A DNA stretch of 64,000 nt, taken from NCBI RefSeq assembly GCF_030398385.1, contig NZ_JAOAOQ010000009.1, forward strand, positions 62,001 to 126,000. Reading direction: 5' to 3'. The notes beneath the pieces are model-generated. The model was given only the letters and a program-made list of their open reading frames with translations. It ran no database searches and was not told the origin of the DNA. Shown piece after piece: positions 1-10,360 of this stretch (position 1 is its first letter; every line of letters starts with the position of its first letter). A program made the position numbers and the translations under genes. Origin of the DNA: Aquibium sp. ELW1220. Lineage in GTDB: Bacteria; Pseudomonadota; Alphaproteobacteria; Rhizobiales; Rhizobiaceae.

Positions 1-1
1 G

Positions 2-811
2 TGGGACTTCGAGGACATCGGCGACTGGTGGACCCGCGCCGACGCCTCCAAGATCGCGCCGATCGTGGCCGTGCCGACGACGGCCGGAACGGGCTCCGAG
101 GTCGGCCGCGCCGGCGTCATCACGCACGAGGCGAGCCATACCAAGAAGGTCATCTTCCACCCGAAGATGCTGCCGGCGATCGTCATCGCCGACCCGGCGC
201 TGACCGTCGGCATGCCCGGCTTCATCACTGTCGGCACCGGCATGGACGCGCTGGCGCACTGCCTCGAGGCCTATTGCGCGCCGGGCTACCACCCGATGGC
301 CGACGGCATCGCGGTCGAGGGCGTGCGGCTGGTGCTGGAGAACCTGCCGAAGGCAGTCGCCGACGGCAAGGACCTGACGGCGCGCGCGCACATGATGTCT
401 GCCGCCGCCATGGGTGCCACCGCGTTCCAGAAGGGGCTCGGCGCCATCCACTCGCTGTCGCATCCGATCGGCGCGCTCTACGACACGCATCACGGCATGA
501 CCAACGCCGTCTTCATGCCCTACGTGCTCGCCTTCAATCGTCCGGCGATCGAGGAGCGCATCGAACGGCTTTCCGCCTATTGCGGCATTTCCGGAGGCTT
601 CGACGGCTTCGCAGCGGCGATCCTCAAGCTGCGCGAGGACCTCGGCGTGCCGCACACGCTGGGCGGGCTGATCAAGGACCTGGCCATGGACGACGCGCGC
701 AAGGACCTGATCGCCGAGATGGCGATCGTCGATCCGACTGCCGGCGGCAACCCCGTCCGCCTCACCAAGGAGGCCGCGCTGGCGCTTCTCGAGGAGGCGA
801 TCGCGGGCTGA
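2..811 (+). CDS. Iron-containing alcohol dehydrogenase, C-terminal part (cut by window start)
   Basis: NAD(P)-dependent, Fe-dependent alcohol/polyol dehydrogenase of the FucO/AdhB group. The open frame is already running at base 2 and ends in TGA at 809-811, so about 269 residues are visible of a family that is usually near 380; the missing part is the N-terminal nucleotide-binding half. The sequence shows the PTTAGTGSE motif that follows the dinucleotide fold, the GMDALAHCLEAY stretch carrying the Asp and His metal ligands, and the GAIHSLSHPIG and DTHHG segments with the two further His ligands. All expected iron ligands are present, so the visible part looks intact. The next genes (from 1036) encode an ABC importer on the same strand after a 224-nt gap, so the enzyme may act on the imported compound, but the substrate cannot be read from sequence. 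Confidence 0.9.
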   Translation, partial: WDFEDIGDWWTRADASKIAPIVAVPTTAGTGSEVGRAGVITHEASHTKKVIFHPKMLPAIVIADPALTVGMPGFITVGTGMDALAHCLEAYCAPGYHPMADGIAVEGVRLVLENLPKAVADGKDLTARAHMMSAAAMGATAFQKGLGAIHSLSHPIGALYDTHHGMTNAVFMPYVLAFNRPAIEERIERLSAYCGISGGFDGFAAAILKLREDLGVPHTLGGLIKDLAMDDARKDLIAEMAIVDPTAGGNPVRLTKEAALALLEEAIAG

Positions 812-899
812 GCAGCGGCGCGCAACGCCGGTGCCGGCTCGCGTGTCGGCGCCGGGTCGGTGGATGCCTATCAATTAGCCGGAGAAGTACCGAATCCGA

Positions 900-918
900 T
901 TGCCGTGGAACGCGGCAA
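900..918. promoter_or_regulatory. Inverted repeat, candidate operator upstream of ABC importer operon
   Basis: TTGCCG and CGGCAA form perfect 6-bp arms around a 7-nt spacer, about 120 nt before the substrate-binding protein start. The size and position fit a binding site for a dimeric repressor, but no regulator gene is adjacent and no matching promoter is obvious. This is inference from symmetry alone. Confidence 0.3.
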
Positions 919-1035
919 GGGCTAGCTTTTCCTGGGCTCGTGCGAAGATGACAGCGGCGTTCATCCAATTGTCACGGGACACCGGTAACCGCGTCGCAGG
1001 CGTCGTTCGACGCCACACCCTACGGAGAAGAAAAG

Positions 1036-2142
1036 ATGATGAAACGCACGGGAACAGCACTTTCCATGACTGCGGCCTTCCTGATGGTCTCGACGGCCAT
1101 TTCGTCGGCGCAGGACCTCGCGGCGCTGGAAGCTGCCGCCAAGGCCGAGGGCATGCTTACCACGATCGCGCTGCCGCATGACTGGTGCGGCTATGGCGAA
1201 GTGATCGCCGGCTTCAAGGCGAAGTACCCCGAGATCACCGTCAACGAGCTGAACCCGGATGCCGGCTCGGCCGACGAGCTGGAAGCGGTTCGCGCCAACA
1301 AGGACAACAAGGGCCCGCAGGCGCCGGACGTCCTCGACATCGGCCTGGCCTTCGGCCCGCAGGCGCAGTCCGAGGGGCTGTTGATGCCCTACAAGGTCTC
1401 GACCTGGGACTCGATCCCCGACAACGTCAAGGACGCCGATGGCCACTGGTACGGCGACTACTACGGCGTGCTCTCGTTCGCTGTGAACACCGACATCGTC
1501 AAGACGCTGCCGACCGACTGGTCCGACCTGCTCAAGCCGGAATACGCCGCCAGCGTCGCGCTCGCAGGTGATCCGCGCGCCTCGAACCAGGCGATCTTCG
1601 GCGTTCATGCCGCGGGCCTGGCCACCGGTGCTGCGGCGGGCGAGGCGGCCGGCGAGGCTGGCCTGAACTTCTTCGCCGAGCTCAACAAGGCGGGCAACTT
1701 CGTCCCGACCATCGGCAAGTCCGGCACGCTCGCGCAGGGCGCCACGCCGATCGTCATCTGGTGGGACTACAACGCGCTTTCGGGCCGCGACGCGCTCAAC
1801 GGCAACCCGCCGGTCGAGGTCGTCGTGCCGGCGTCGGGCGTCGTGGCCGGCGTCTACGTGCAGGCGATCAGCGCCTACGCGCCGCATCCGAACGCTGCCA
1901 AGCTGTGGATGGAATACCTCTACTCCGACGAAGGCCAGCTCGGCTGGCTGAAGGGCTACTGCCACCCGATCCGCTTCAACGACATGGTCGCCCGCGGCGT
2001 CGTCCCGCAGGAGATGCTCGATGCGCTGCCGCCGGCAGCCGCGTACGAGAAGGCCGTGTTCCCGACGCTGGACGAGCAGAACGCCGCCAAGGGCGTGATC
2101 ACGTCCAAGTGGGACAGCGTCGTCGGCGCCAACGTCCAGTAA
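1036..2142 (+). CDS. ABC transporter periplasmic substrate-binding protein (family 1, PotD/AfuA-like)
   Basis: A 368-residue protein with a clear Sec signal peptide (MMKR, hydrophobic stretch, cleavage near AISSAQD), so it is periplasmic. The mature part has the features of extracellular solute-binding family 1: a short N-terminal lobe ending around the NELNPDAGSADELEAV region, hinge segments, and a WWDYN stretch in the second lobe. GGAG at 1024-1027 sits 8 nt before the first of two tandem ATG codons, which supports the start at 1036. It heads a four-gene unit with two permeases and an ATPase of the PotABC/AfuBC type. Such importers carry polyamines, ferric iron, phosphonates or small organic acids; the residues seen do not discriminate between these. 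Confidence 0.88.
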   Translation: MMKRTGTALSMTAAFLMVSTAISSAQDLAALEAAAKAEGMLTTIALPHDWCGYGEVIAGFKAKYPEITVNELNPDAGSADELEAVRANKDNKGPQAPDVLDIGLAFGPQAQSEGLLMPYKVSTWDSIPDNVKDADGHWYGDYYGVLSFAVNTDIVKTLPTDWSDLLKPEYAASVALAGDPRASNQAIFGVHAAGLATGAAAGEAAGEAGLNFFAELNKAGNFVPTIGKSGTLAQGATPIVIWWDYNALSGRDALNGNPPVEVVVPASGVVAGVYVQAISAYAPHPNAAKLWMEYLYSDEGQLGWLKGYCHPIRFNDMVARGVVPQEMLDALPPAAAYEKAVFPTLDEQNAAKGVITSKWDSVVGANVQ

Positions 2143-2224
2143 GGCATTCGCCTGACATCGAATGCGGTCTCCGCCCCGGCGGGGACCGCACCCAGCAGAC
2201 GCGAAACCCGGGGGCGGGCCGAGC

Positions 2225-3118
2225 ATGAACGACGTCACTGCCGCGGCCGCCGCCGCGCCGCCTGCCTATCGGCCGAAGCTATCCTTCGCCTGGGTCGGCG
2301 TCGTGCCGTTCGTCGCCTTCGCCTTCCTCTTCCTCATCCTTCCGACACTGCAGATCGTCACCGGAGCCTTCCGCAATCCGGCCGGCGAGTTCACGCTGGC
2401 CAACGTCGCCAACCTGTTCCAGCCGTCGATCCTGTCTGCCTACTGGATCTCGATCCGCATCAGCGTGGCGTCGGCCTTCCTCGGCTGCGTGGTCGGCTTC
2501 CTGCTCGCCTGGGCGATCGTGCTCGGCGGCCTGCCGTCCTGGGTGCGCTCGCCCCTGCTGACGTTTTCCGGCGTCGCCTCGAACTTCGCCGGCGTGCCGC
2601 TCGCCTTCGCCTTCCTGTCCACCTTCGGGCGGCTGGGGCTGGTGACGCTCATCCTGCGCGACTGGTTCGGCATCAACATCTACGCCTACGGCTTCAACAT
2701 CCTGTCCTTCGGCGGGCTGACACTCACCTATCTCTTCTTCCAGATCCCGCTGATGGTGCTGATCGTGACGCCGGCGCTCGACGGCATGCGCCGCGAATGG
2801 CGCGAGGCGGCGTCGATCCTCGGTGCCACCGGCTTCCAGTACTGGCGCATGGTGGCGCTGCCGATCCTGTGGCCGACGCTGCTCGGCACCTTCGCGCTGC
2901 TCTTCGCCAACGCCTTCGGCGCGGTCGCGACGGCCTATGCGCTCACCGGCTCCTCGCTGTCGATCGTGCCGATCCTGCTCTTCGCCCAGATCCGCGGCGA
3001 CGTGCTGCAGGATCCGCATCTCGGCTATGCGCTGGCCTTCGGCATGATCGTGGTGACCGGCATCGCAAACTTCGTCTACATCTGGCTGCGCACCCGCAGC
3101 GAAAGGTGGATCAAATGA
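2225..3118 (+). CDS. ABC transporter permease (PotB/AfuB-like, first subunit)
   Basis: Inner-membrane permease of about 297 residues with six predicted transmembrane helices, starting with the FAWVGVVPFVAFAFLFLIL segment. The EAA loop that contacts the ATPase is visible as EWREAASILGATGFQYW, near residue 195. The frame is open from 2162, but the ATG at 2225 is chosen because MNDVT followed by an Ala-rich cytoplasmic lead and then helix 1 matches the family layout, and a G-rich stretch precedes it. Its stop overlaps the next permease start by four bases (ATGA at 3115-3118), so the two subunits are translationally coupled. Confidence 0.9.
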   Translation: MNDVTAAAAAAPPAYRPKLSFAWVGVVPFVAFAFLFLILPTLQIVTGAFRNPAGEFTLANVANLFQPSILSAYWISIRISVASAFLGCVVGFLLAWAIVLGGLPSWVRSPLLTFSGVASNFAGVPLAFAFLSTFGRLGLVTLILRDWFGINIYAYGFNILSFGGLTLTYLFFQIPLMVLIVTPALDGMRREWREAASILGATGFQYWRMVALPILWPTLLGTFALLFANAFGAVATAYALTGSSLSIVPILLFAQIRGDVLQDPHLGYALAFGMIVVTGIANFVYIWLRTRSERWIK

Positions 3119-3906
3119 AGCAGAACCGCTTCTGGTCCTTCCTCTTCCTCGCGATCGGCGTCCTCTACTTCCTTTTGCCGCTGATCGGAACCTTCGAGTT
3201 CTCGCTGAAGATGCGGCGCGGGGTCTACAGCCTGGACGCCTACGAGGCCGTGATCTTCGACCCGCGCTTCCAGGCCACCTTCGGCTATTCGGTGATGATG
3301 GCGCTGGCCACCATCGTGGTCGGCGTCCTGCTCGTGGTGCCCACCGCCTACTGGGTGCGGCTCAAACTGCCGTCCTGGCGGCCGGTGCTCGAGTTCGTGA
3401 CGCTGCTGCCGCTGGTGATCCCGCCCATCGTCATCGTCTTCGGCTACATCCGCCTCTACAACACATCGTCCTGGCTGCCGCTCACCGGAACCGCCATGGG
3501 CACCAACATCCTCCTGATGTTCGGCTATGTGGTGCTGTCGCTGCCGTACATGTACCGCGCCATCGACACCGGCCTCAGGGCCATCGACGTCGGCACGCTG
3601 ACGGAGGCGGCGCAGAGCCTGGGCGCCGGCTGGATCACCATCATGTGGCGTGTCATCCTGCCAAACGTCTTCGTGGCGGTGCTGTCGGGCGCCTTCCTGA
3701 CGTTTGCCATCGTCATCGGCGAGTTCGTGCTGGCGGCCCTTCTCAACCGGCCGGCCTTCGGGCCCTATCTCCAGCTCATCGGCGCCAACCGCGCCTATGA
3801 GCCCGCCGCGCTCGCCGTCATCGCGTTTGCCATCACCTGGGGCTGCATGGCGCTGATCCAGGTGGTCTCGCGCTTTGCGCCGCGCCCGCCCGCCCAGCCG
3901 CACTAA
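3115..3906 (+). CDS. ABC transporter permease (PotC/AfuB-like, second subunit)
   Basis: Inner-membrane permease of 263 residues with six hydrophobic segments. The EAA-type loop reads LTEAAQSLGAGWITIMWRV around residue 165. The frame extends upstream inside the first permease, but the ATG at 3115 overlaps that gene's TGA in the usual ATGA arrangement, and MKQNRFWSF followed by the first helix is the normal N terminus. It forms the heterodimeric channel with the preceding permease and is followed after 15 nt by the ATPase gene. Confidence 0.9.
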   Translation: MKQNRFWSFLFLAIGVLYFLLPLIGTFEFSLKMRRGVYSLDAYEAVIFDPRFQATFGYSVMMALATIVVGVLLVVPTAYWVRLKLPSWRPVLEFVTLLPLVIPPIVIVFGYIRLYNTSSWLPLTGTAMGTNILLMFGYVVLSLPYMYRAIDTGLRAIDVGTLTEAAQSLGAGWITIMWRVILPNVFVAVLSGAFLTFAIVIGEFVLAALLNRPAFGPYLQLIGANRAYEPAALAVIAFAITWGCMALIQVVSRFAPRPPAQPH

Positions 3907-3921
3907 GGAAACCGACGTCTC

Positions 3922-4989
<1,068 letters not shown>

Positions 4990-5059
4990 GGCTTTCGGAT
5001 CGTCCGGTTGCGCAGGCGCGGATGGCGCTTGATTTGTGGCGCCGTTGCGGCCATTGAGC

Positions 5060-5100
5060 CGCGAAACGATCAACGGAGCCCGCCTGAGCGGGGTTTCGCG
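5060..5100 (+). promoter_or_regulatory. Structured leader immediately before rpe
   Basis: CGCGAAAC (5060-5067) pairs perfectly with GTTTCGCG (5093-5100), and inside it CCCGC (5079-5083) pairs with GCGGG (5088-5092) around a 4-nt loop. The 3' arm ends two nucleotides before the rpe ATG, and the only Shine-Dalgarno-like CGGAG lies in the left-hand bulge. In RNA this would place the ribosome-binding region inside a hairpin. No known riboswitch class is recognised, and the function is inferred. Confidence 0.35.
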
Positions 5101-5102
5101 CC

Positions 5103-5786
5103 ATGACCAAGACCATCATCGCCCCCTCGATCCTGTCGGCCGACTTCTCGCGCATCGGCGAGGAGATCGAGGCGATCGATCGGGCCGGCGCCGACTGGAT
5201 CCATCTCGACGTGATGGACGGGCATTTCGTGCCGAACATCACCTTCGGCCCGCCGCTGATCAAGGCGGTGCGCAACCGCACGGGCAAGATCTTCGACTGC
5301 CATCTGATGATCGAGCCCGTCGACGCCTACCTCGCCGCCTTCGCCGATGCGGGCTGCGACATCATCACGGTGCATGCCGAGGCGACGAGGCATCTCGACC
5401 GGTCGCTGCAGGCGATCCGCGACCTCGGCAAGAAGGCCGGCGTCTCGCTCAATCCCTCGACCCCCGAAAGCGTCATCGAATACGTGCTCGACCGGCTCGA
5501 CCTCGTGCTCCTGATGACCGTCAACCCGGGCTTCGGCGGCCAGGCCTTCATTCCTGCCGTCGTGGAGAAGGTGGCCCGCGTGAAGGCGATGATCGGCGCC
5601 CGACCGATCGACATCGAGATCGACGGCGGCGTGACCGCCGAGACCGCGCCGCTGGTGGCCGCCGCCGGCGCCAACGTGCTGGTAGCCGGCTCGGCCGTCT
5701 TCAAGGGCGGCGTCGAGGCGGCCTATGCCGCCAATATCGCCGCCATCCGCGCCGCCTCGGACGGCGCCATGAAGACTGCAGCGTGA
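5103..5786 (+). CDS. rpe: Ribulose-phosphate 3-epimerase
   Basis: A 227-residue TIM-barrel enzyme that interconverts D-ribulose 5-phosphate and D-xylulose 5-phosphate in the cytoplasmic pentose phosphate pathway. The sequence has the family start PSILSADF, the [16 protein letters not shown] metal and catalytic segment, FDCHLMI, the [10 protein letters not shown] phosphate loop and EIDGGV with the second catalytic Asp. Length and all metal ligands (two His, two Asp) are normal. Its stop overlaps the gph GTG start by four bases, so the two are co-translated. A hairpin leader directly abuts the start codon. Confidence 0.96.
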   Translation: MTKTIIAPSILSADFSRIGEEIEAIDRAGADWIHLDVMDGHFVPNITFGPPLIKAVRNRTGKIFDCHLMIEPVDAYLAAFADAGCDIITVHAEATRHLDRSLQAIRDLGKKAGVSLNPSTPESVIEYVLDRLDLVLLMTVNPGFGGQAFIPAVVEKVARVKAMIGARPIDIEIDGGVTAETAPLVAAAGANVLVAGSAVFKGGVEAAYAANIAAIRAASDGAMKTAA

Positions 5787-6493
5787 ACCGGCCCGACGCG
5801 GCTGCGCCCGTTGCGGGCCGTCCCGGCGGTGGACTGCCCGAGGCGGTCCTGTTCGACCTCGACGGGACGTTGATCGATTCCGTGCCCGACATCGCCGCGG
5901 CGACGAACGAACTGCTGGCCCGCCACGGGCTTGAGCCGCTCGGCGTCGACGAGGTTCGACTGATGGTCGGCCACGGGGTCTCGCCTCTGGTGCGGCGCGC
6001 CTTCGCCGCCCGCTCGATCCCTCTCTCGGCCGACGGGCTGGAAGCGCGGGTGACCGAGATGATGCCGATCTACGGCCGGCACCTCGTCAATCTCACCACG
6101 CTGCTGCCCGGCGCGTCCGCTTGCCTGGAGACGCTGGCTCAGGCCGGCGTCCGGCTCGCGGTGGTCTCCAACAAGCCGATGCCTTTCACGCGCGCGATCT
6201 GCGACCACTACGGCTTCTCCGGCCACGTCGCGGCGGTGCAGGGCGCCGAGGCGCACCTGGCGAAGAAGCCCGCGCCCGACATGCTGTTTGCCGCGCTGGC
6301 CGTGCTGGGTGTCGATCGCTCCGGCGCGGTGATGGTGGGCGACGGCGAAGCCGACGTCCAGGCCGCCCGCGCGGCCGGCCTGCCGGTGGTCGTCGTGCGC
6401 GGCGGCTACGGCGCCGAGCCGGCGGAGACCTTCGCGCCCGACCTCGTTATTGATGACCTGTCCGCTCTCGCCGAGGCCCTGCGCCGGCTGTAG
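5783..6493 (+). CDS. gph: Phosphoglycolate phosphatase (HAD superfamily)
   Basis: A 236-residue HAD hydrolase that removes 2-phosphoglycolate. Motif I is [10 protein letters not shown] with the nucleophile Asp, the Ser of motif II lies in VVSNKP, the Lys of motif III in AKKPAPD, and motif IV is MVGDGEADV. The start is a GTG at 5783 that overlaps the rpe TGA (GTGA), a common coupled arrangement; upstream in-frame starts lie inside rpe. The rpe-gph pairing is widespread in proteobacteria and points to Gph rather than another HAD phosphatase, although substrate cannot be proven from motifs. Confidence 0.88.
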   Translation: MNRPDAAAPVAGRPGGGLPEAVLFDLDGTLIDSVPDIAAATNELLARHGLEPLGVDEVRLMVGHGVSPLVRRAFAARSIPLSADGLEARVTEMMPIYGRHLVNLTTLLPGASACLETLAQAGVRLAVVSNKPMPFTRAICDHYGFSGHVAAVQGAEAHLAKKPAPDMLFAALAVLGVDRSGAVMVGDGEADVQAARAAGLPVVVVRGGYGAEPAETFAPDLVIDDLSALAEALRRL

Positions 6494-6591
6494 CGGCCGT
6501 CCGGCCGAAGCCCTGGCCAAGGCGCCGGTTGCGGCCTTGCGACAGCGTCCGGTAGAAGCGGACGGACCGCCCGCCAGCCGGAGACCGCGCC

Positions 6592-7128
6592 ATGGCCGTT
6601 GCAGACCCGTTGGGCATCGCCATTCGTCCCGCCGTCGCGTCCGACGCGGAGGCAATCCACGCGGCGCTGCTCGGCATCGCCGAAGCAACCGGCGGGACCG
6701 GCCGCGTCCGCAGCACGGTCGAGGACATCCGTCGCCACGGTTTTGGCCCGGCCCCCGCCTTCGAGGCGCTGGTTGCGGAGGCAGACGGCGCGGTCGTCGG
6801 GCTCTGCCTGTTCTTCCGCAGCTTTTCCACCTGGTCGGGGAAGCCCGGCGCCTACGTGCAGGATCTCCACGTGGCGCCCGCCCTGCGCGGCCGGGGCATT
6901 GGCGAGGCGCTCCTGCGGCGGCTCGCCGCCACCATCCGCGACCGGGGCTGGGCCTATGTCCGCCTGTCCGTCGATGCGGAAAACGGCAGCGCCCGCGCCT
7001 TCTACGAGCGCATCGGCATGAACTGGTCGCGCCAGGAGCGCATCTTCACCGCGACCGGCGCCGCTTTCGAGGCGCTTTCGGGAGATGGCGGCCGAGAGGA
7101 CGTATCCAGCGCAGCCGGATCGGACTGA
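6592..7128 (+). CDS. GNAT-family N-acetyltransferase
   Basis: A 178-residue protein whose C-terminal half has the acetyl-CoA binding signature: VQDLHVAP, then RGRGIGEALL (motif A pyrophosphate loop), followed by NGSARAFYERIGM (motif B). This identifies an acyl-CoA-dependent N-acyltransferase; the substrate may be a small amine, a peptide or a protein and cannot be inferred. It follows gph after 98 nt on the same strand and faces the long minus-strand operon, so it is the last gene of this block. The ATG at 6592 has a purine-rich upstream region and gives a normal N-terminal strand (IAIRPAVASD). Confidence 0.85.
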   Translation: MAVADPLGIAIRPAVASDAEAIHAALLGIAEATGGTGRVRSTVEDIRRHGFGPAPAFEALVAEADGAVVGLCLFFRSFSTWSGKPGAYVQDLHVAPALRGRGIGEALLRRLAATIRDRGWAYVRLSVDAENGSARAFYERIGMNWSRQERIFTATGAAFEALSGDGGREDVSSAAGSD

Positions 7129-7235
7129 CCGCGGCAGGTCCGACATCCGCGATGCCCGCGATCACATTCGCGTCCGGGCCGCAAAGAGGGGTGCAGGCTG
7201 TACAGCGCGTCGCCCGCGCCGATCAGCGGGTGGCA

Positions 7236-8810
7236 TCAGGCCGGTGCCGGCGATCCGCCAGACGAGGCGGCCGCGTCGGCGGCGCGGCCGAACGCCCGGC
7301 GCAGCGTGACCTTGTCGACCTTTCCCGAGGCGAGACGCGGCAGATCGGTGGCGAAGACGACCGTGCGCGGCTTCTTGTAGCTGGCGATCCGGCTGCGGCA
7401 GTGCGCGATGACCGCTTCGGCGGAGAGCGCCGGATCGCTGGCGACGACGATGGCCAGCACGGTCTCCCCCCAATAGGCGTCCGGGCAGCCGATCACCGCC
7501 ACGTCCTCGACCATGGGATGGGAAGCGATGGCCGTTTCCACCTCGCGCGAATAGATGTTCTCGCCGCCGGAAATGATCATGTCCTTGGCCCGGTCGACGA
7601 GATGGAGATAGCCGTCCTCGTCGAGCCGCCCCATGTCGCCGGTGTGGTACCAGCCGCCGCGAAGCGCCGCCACGGTCGCCTCGCTGTCGTTCCAGTAGCC
7701 CTTCATGATGGTCGGCGCCCGAAGCTGCACCTCTCCGACCGTGCCGGTGGGGACGGGGCGGTCGGCCGCGTCGGCGATCCTCATAGCGACGCCCCGCGAG
7801 GCGCGGCCGACGGAAGCGAGGCGCATTCGGTCCCGCGGCGTCTGCGTACGATGCTCGTGGCGATGGAGCGTCGTGGCGCTGCCTTCCGACATCCCGTAGA
7901 GTTGCAGGAAGACGTCGCCGAACACCTGCATTCCGTGCTCCAGATGCGGCACAGGCATGGGCGCGCCGGAATAGACGATGCTCCGCAGCGAACTCAGGTC
8001 CCGCGTCCCGACGTCGGGAACGTCCAGCAGCGCCTTGACCATGGTCGGCGCGAGATGGGTGATGGTGATCCGCTCGCGCTCGATGGTGTCGAGGATGGCG
8101 CGCGGGTTGAACTCCGCCTGGACGTGGATCTCCGCCGCGCGGAAATGCCCACCGAGCTGCATGAAGCGGTGCCCGACGTGAAAGACCGGCATCATCAGGA
8201 GCAGGCGGTCGTGCGTTTCCATCCCGATCTCGGTGGCGAAGTAGTCGCAGACGGCGAGTTCCGTCCGATGCGAGCGCATCACGCCCTTCGGCGTGCCGGT
8301 GCTGCCGCTGGTGAAGATCAGGTGCAGGATGTCGTCGATGTCGGGCGTGGCGAGCGGCCGCAACGGATCGGCGGTCGCGACGAAGTCCTCGTAGGACACG
8401 GCCCATTCCGCCGGTTCGCCGCCGATGGCGACGAACAGCTGCACGCCGCTTCCGACCAGCGTCTCGACCACAGCTTCATAGGCTGCCTCGTAGAACAGGA
8501 TCCGCGGACGGGCGATGGAGACGATGCGCTGCACTTCGGGTGCGGCGAGCCGGAAGTTCACGGTGGCGACGATGTAGCCCGACAGTTCGGCACCGGCATA
8601 GACCTCCATGAAGGCGCGGGTGTTGCGCGACATCACCGCCACGCGGTCCTGCGGTGAGACGCCTGCTGCGGCGATGGCGCGCGCGACGCGTTCGGCGCGT
8701 TCGAGATGCTCGGCGAAGCTAACGCGGGTTTCGCCGAAGACGAAGGCCGTCCTGTCCGGGTGCGCGGCGGCGTTCCGCCTCAGCACGTCGCCGATGGTCG
8801 CGAGATCCAT
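7236..8810 (-). CDS. Acyl-CoA synthetase / AMP-dependent ligase (last gene of catabolic operon)
   Basis: A 524-residue cytoplasmic ANL-family enzyme that activates a carboxylic acid as acyl-AMP and transfers it to CoA. The P-loop FTSGSTGTPKGV (around residue 167), the YGMSEG A5 motif, the YHTGD A7 motif, the hinge region and the C-terminal LASGKVDK with the catalytic Lys are all visible. Acids handled by this branch range from aryl to medium-chain. The start ATG shares one base with the stop of the preceding FAD oxidase (TGATG), so it is translationally coupled. It is the second CoA ligase of the operon and ends it; a GNAT gene converges from the other side. Confidence 0.9.
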   Translation of the reverse strand: MDLATIGDVLRRNAAAHPDRTAFVFGETRVSFAEHLERAERVARAIAAAGVSPQDRVAVMSRNTRAFMEVYAGAELSGYIVATVNFRLAAPEVQRIVSIARPRILFYEAAYEAVVETLVGSGVQLFVAIGGEPAEWAVSYEDFVATADPLRPLATPDIDDILHLIFTSGSTGTPKGVMRSHRTELAVCDYFATEIGMETHDRLLLMMPVFHVGHRFMQLGGHFRAAEIHVQAEFNPRAILDTIERERITITHLAPTMVKALLDVPDVGTRDLSSLRSIVYSGAPMPVPHLEHGMQVFGDVFLQLYGMSEGSATTLHRHEHRTQTPRDRMRLASVGRASRGVAMRIADAADRPVPTGTVGEVQLRAPTIMKGYWNDSEATVAALRGGWYHTGDMGRLDEDGYLHLVDRAKDMIISGGENIYSREVETAIASHPMVEDVAVIGCPDAYWGETVLAIVVASDPALSAEAVIAHCRSRIASYKKPRTVVFATDLPRLASGKVDKVTLRRAFGRAADAAASSGGSPAPA

Positions 8811-10360
8811 CAGCGGCGGTCCCAGCCGAGTGCGCCGGGGTTGAGGACGCAGCAGGGGTCGAGCACGTCCTTGATCGCATGCGCCAGCCGTCGCGCAGGC
8901 TCTTCCGCCAGGGCCTCGTAGGGATAGTAACGGCCAAGCTGCGCCATCATCGCGCCTTCCTGCAACAGGATTTCGAGCAGCCTGCGGCGGATCTCGCGAG
9001 CAAGCGCGCGGGCGCGGGGGTTCCGCGGCTGGTCAGCAAAACGCCGGGCGACCTCCGCCTTCAGCACGCTCGTATGGACCTGTCTCAGGCTGTCGGGCCA
9101 GTAGATCATCGGCTCGACGAGGACGCTGGTGTCCTGTGCCGAGAACATCAACGAGTGGGAGAGGCCTTCCGCCTCCATGCGCGGCCGCGCGTCGGCGAAG
9201 AAGTGCTCGACCGCGCGCGTCGCGCCGGCGATCCGGCCAAGCGGCAGGATGCCGTGCACCGGGGCCCAGCGCTCGCCGTTCGGACCGAGCATGCCGCGAA
9301 CCGAGTAGGGGCGCGAGAGCATGGCGAGCGGGATGGTGGGTGGCATCGGGGCAGCGTGCGATGGAATGGCGGCGACGGCCTCCGCGAGGACGCTGCGTGC
9401 CGTGCCGGAACTGCCGGCCTGAGCGGTGAGATGGAGCCCCCAGGGCAGGCCGGTCTTGCCGACGCCGCGCAGCGCCAGCCGTGTGGCGCGGCCAAGTCCC
9501 TGAAGCAGAGAGGAAGCGCCGGTGACGGTGCCGCGCAGGAGCGCAATCGCCTCGCCGAGGCTGGCCGCGGCGGCCTGGTCGCGCACGCTGCGGTTCGCAA
9601 GCCCCATCAGCGTCACGCCGGTGTTGCGCGCCTGGATGGCGGCCATGGCCGCGGCGAGCGACACCGGGTCGGCGAAGCCGAAGGAGGCGCATTCGGCGGC
9701 CGCGGGACGCGGTTCGAGGCGCAGGGCCACCGCCGTCTTCACGGCCAGCGCGCCGCAGTCGCCGATGAAGAGGCCGGTCAGGTCCGGGCCGCTGGCGCGC
9801 AGCGCGCCGGGTGCGCCGGGCCGCGCCAGCGCGCCAGTCGTGACGAGGCTGCCGTCGGCGAGCACCAGTTCGAGCCCGAGCACGTGATGCATGCCGGACG
9901 GCATGTTCTGCGAGACCGCGCCGCCGATCGTCGAGACCGCGCCCGAGATCGGCCCGGCGAGCGCCGGCTGCAGCCCGTGCGGGCGCAAGGCTGCTTCGAG
10001 GTCGAGCCAGGTGGCGCCGGCCTCGACGACGACGAGCCGATCCTCCGGCGACAGGTGGCGGATTTTGCGCAGCCCGCGCAGGTCGAGGAGCGCGACGCTT
10101 CCGGCCTGCGGCTGGAAGCCCCTCGTGTAGGACATGCCGCCGCCGCGGGGCGCGATGGCCATGCCTCGACCGGCCGCCCAGGAGACGGCGGCCCGCACGC
10201 CGTCGACGTCGACGGGTGAGAGCACGATGTCGGCCGGGCGTTCGTCCTCCCATTCGAAGACGTCCATCGACAGGCGCGCGCGCAGCTCTGCCTCGATGCT
10301 GGCCGAGCCGGGCGCCAGCAGCCTCGAAATCTCGGCGAGATCGCCTTCCGCGAGGCTCAT
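8810..10360 (-). CDS. FAD-linked oxidase / FAD-binding dehydrogenase (GlcD/VAO type)
   Basis: A 516-residue flavoprotein of the vanillyl-alcohol oxidase/GlcD superfamily. The FAD_binding_4 domain shows APRGGGMSYTRGF, VEAGATW, and the PISGAVSTIGGAVSQN pyrophosphate loop around residues 135-150. The C-terminal end CCVLNPGALGW matches the FAD-linked oxidase C-terminal cap. Relatives oxidise 2-hydroxy acids, aryl alcohols or alkyl-ether intermediates. The gene overlaps its upstream neighbour by four bases and its downstream neighbour by one, so it belongs to the operon. Substrate is unknown. Confidence 0.86.
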   Translation of the reverse strand: MSLAEGDLAEISRLLAPGSASIEAELRARLSMDVFEWEDERPADIVLSPVDVDGVRAAVSWAAGRGMAIAPRGGGMSYTRGFQPQAGSVALLDLRGLRKIRHLSPEDRLVVVEAGATWLDLEAALRPHGLQPALAGPISGAVSTIGGAVSQNMPSGMHHVLGLELVLADGSLVTTGALARPGAPGALRASGPDLTGLFIGDCGALAVKTAVALRLEPRPAAAECASFGFADPVSLAAAMAAIQARNTGVTLMGLANRSVRDQAAAASLGEAIALLRGTVTGASSLLQGLGRATRLALRGVGKTGLPWGLHLTAQAGSSGTARSVLAEAVAAIPSHAAPMPPTIPLAMLSRPYSVRGMLGPNGERWAPVHGILPLGRIAGATRAVEHFFADARPRMEAEGLSHSLMFSAQDTSVLVEPMIYWPDSLRQVHTSVLKAEVARRFADQPRNPRARALAREIRRRLLEILLQEGAMMAQLGRYYPYEALAEEPARRLAHAIKDVLDPCCVLNPGALGWDRR

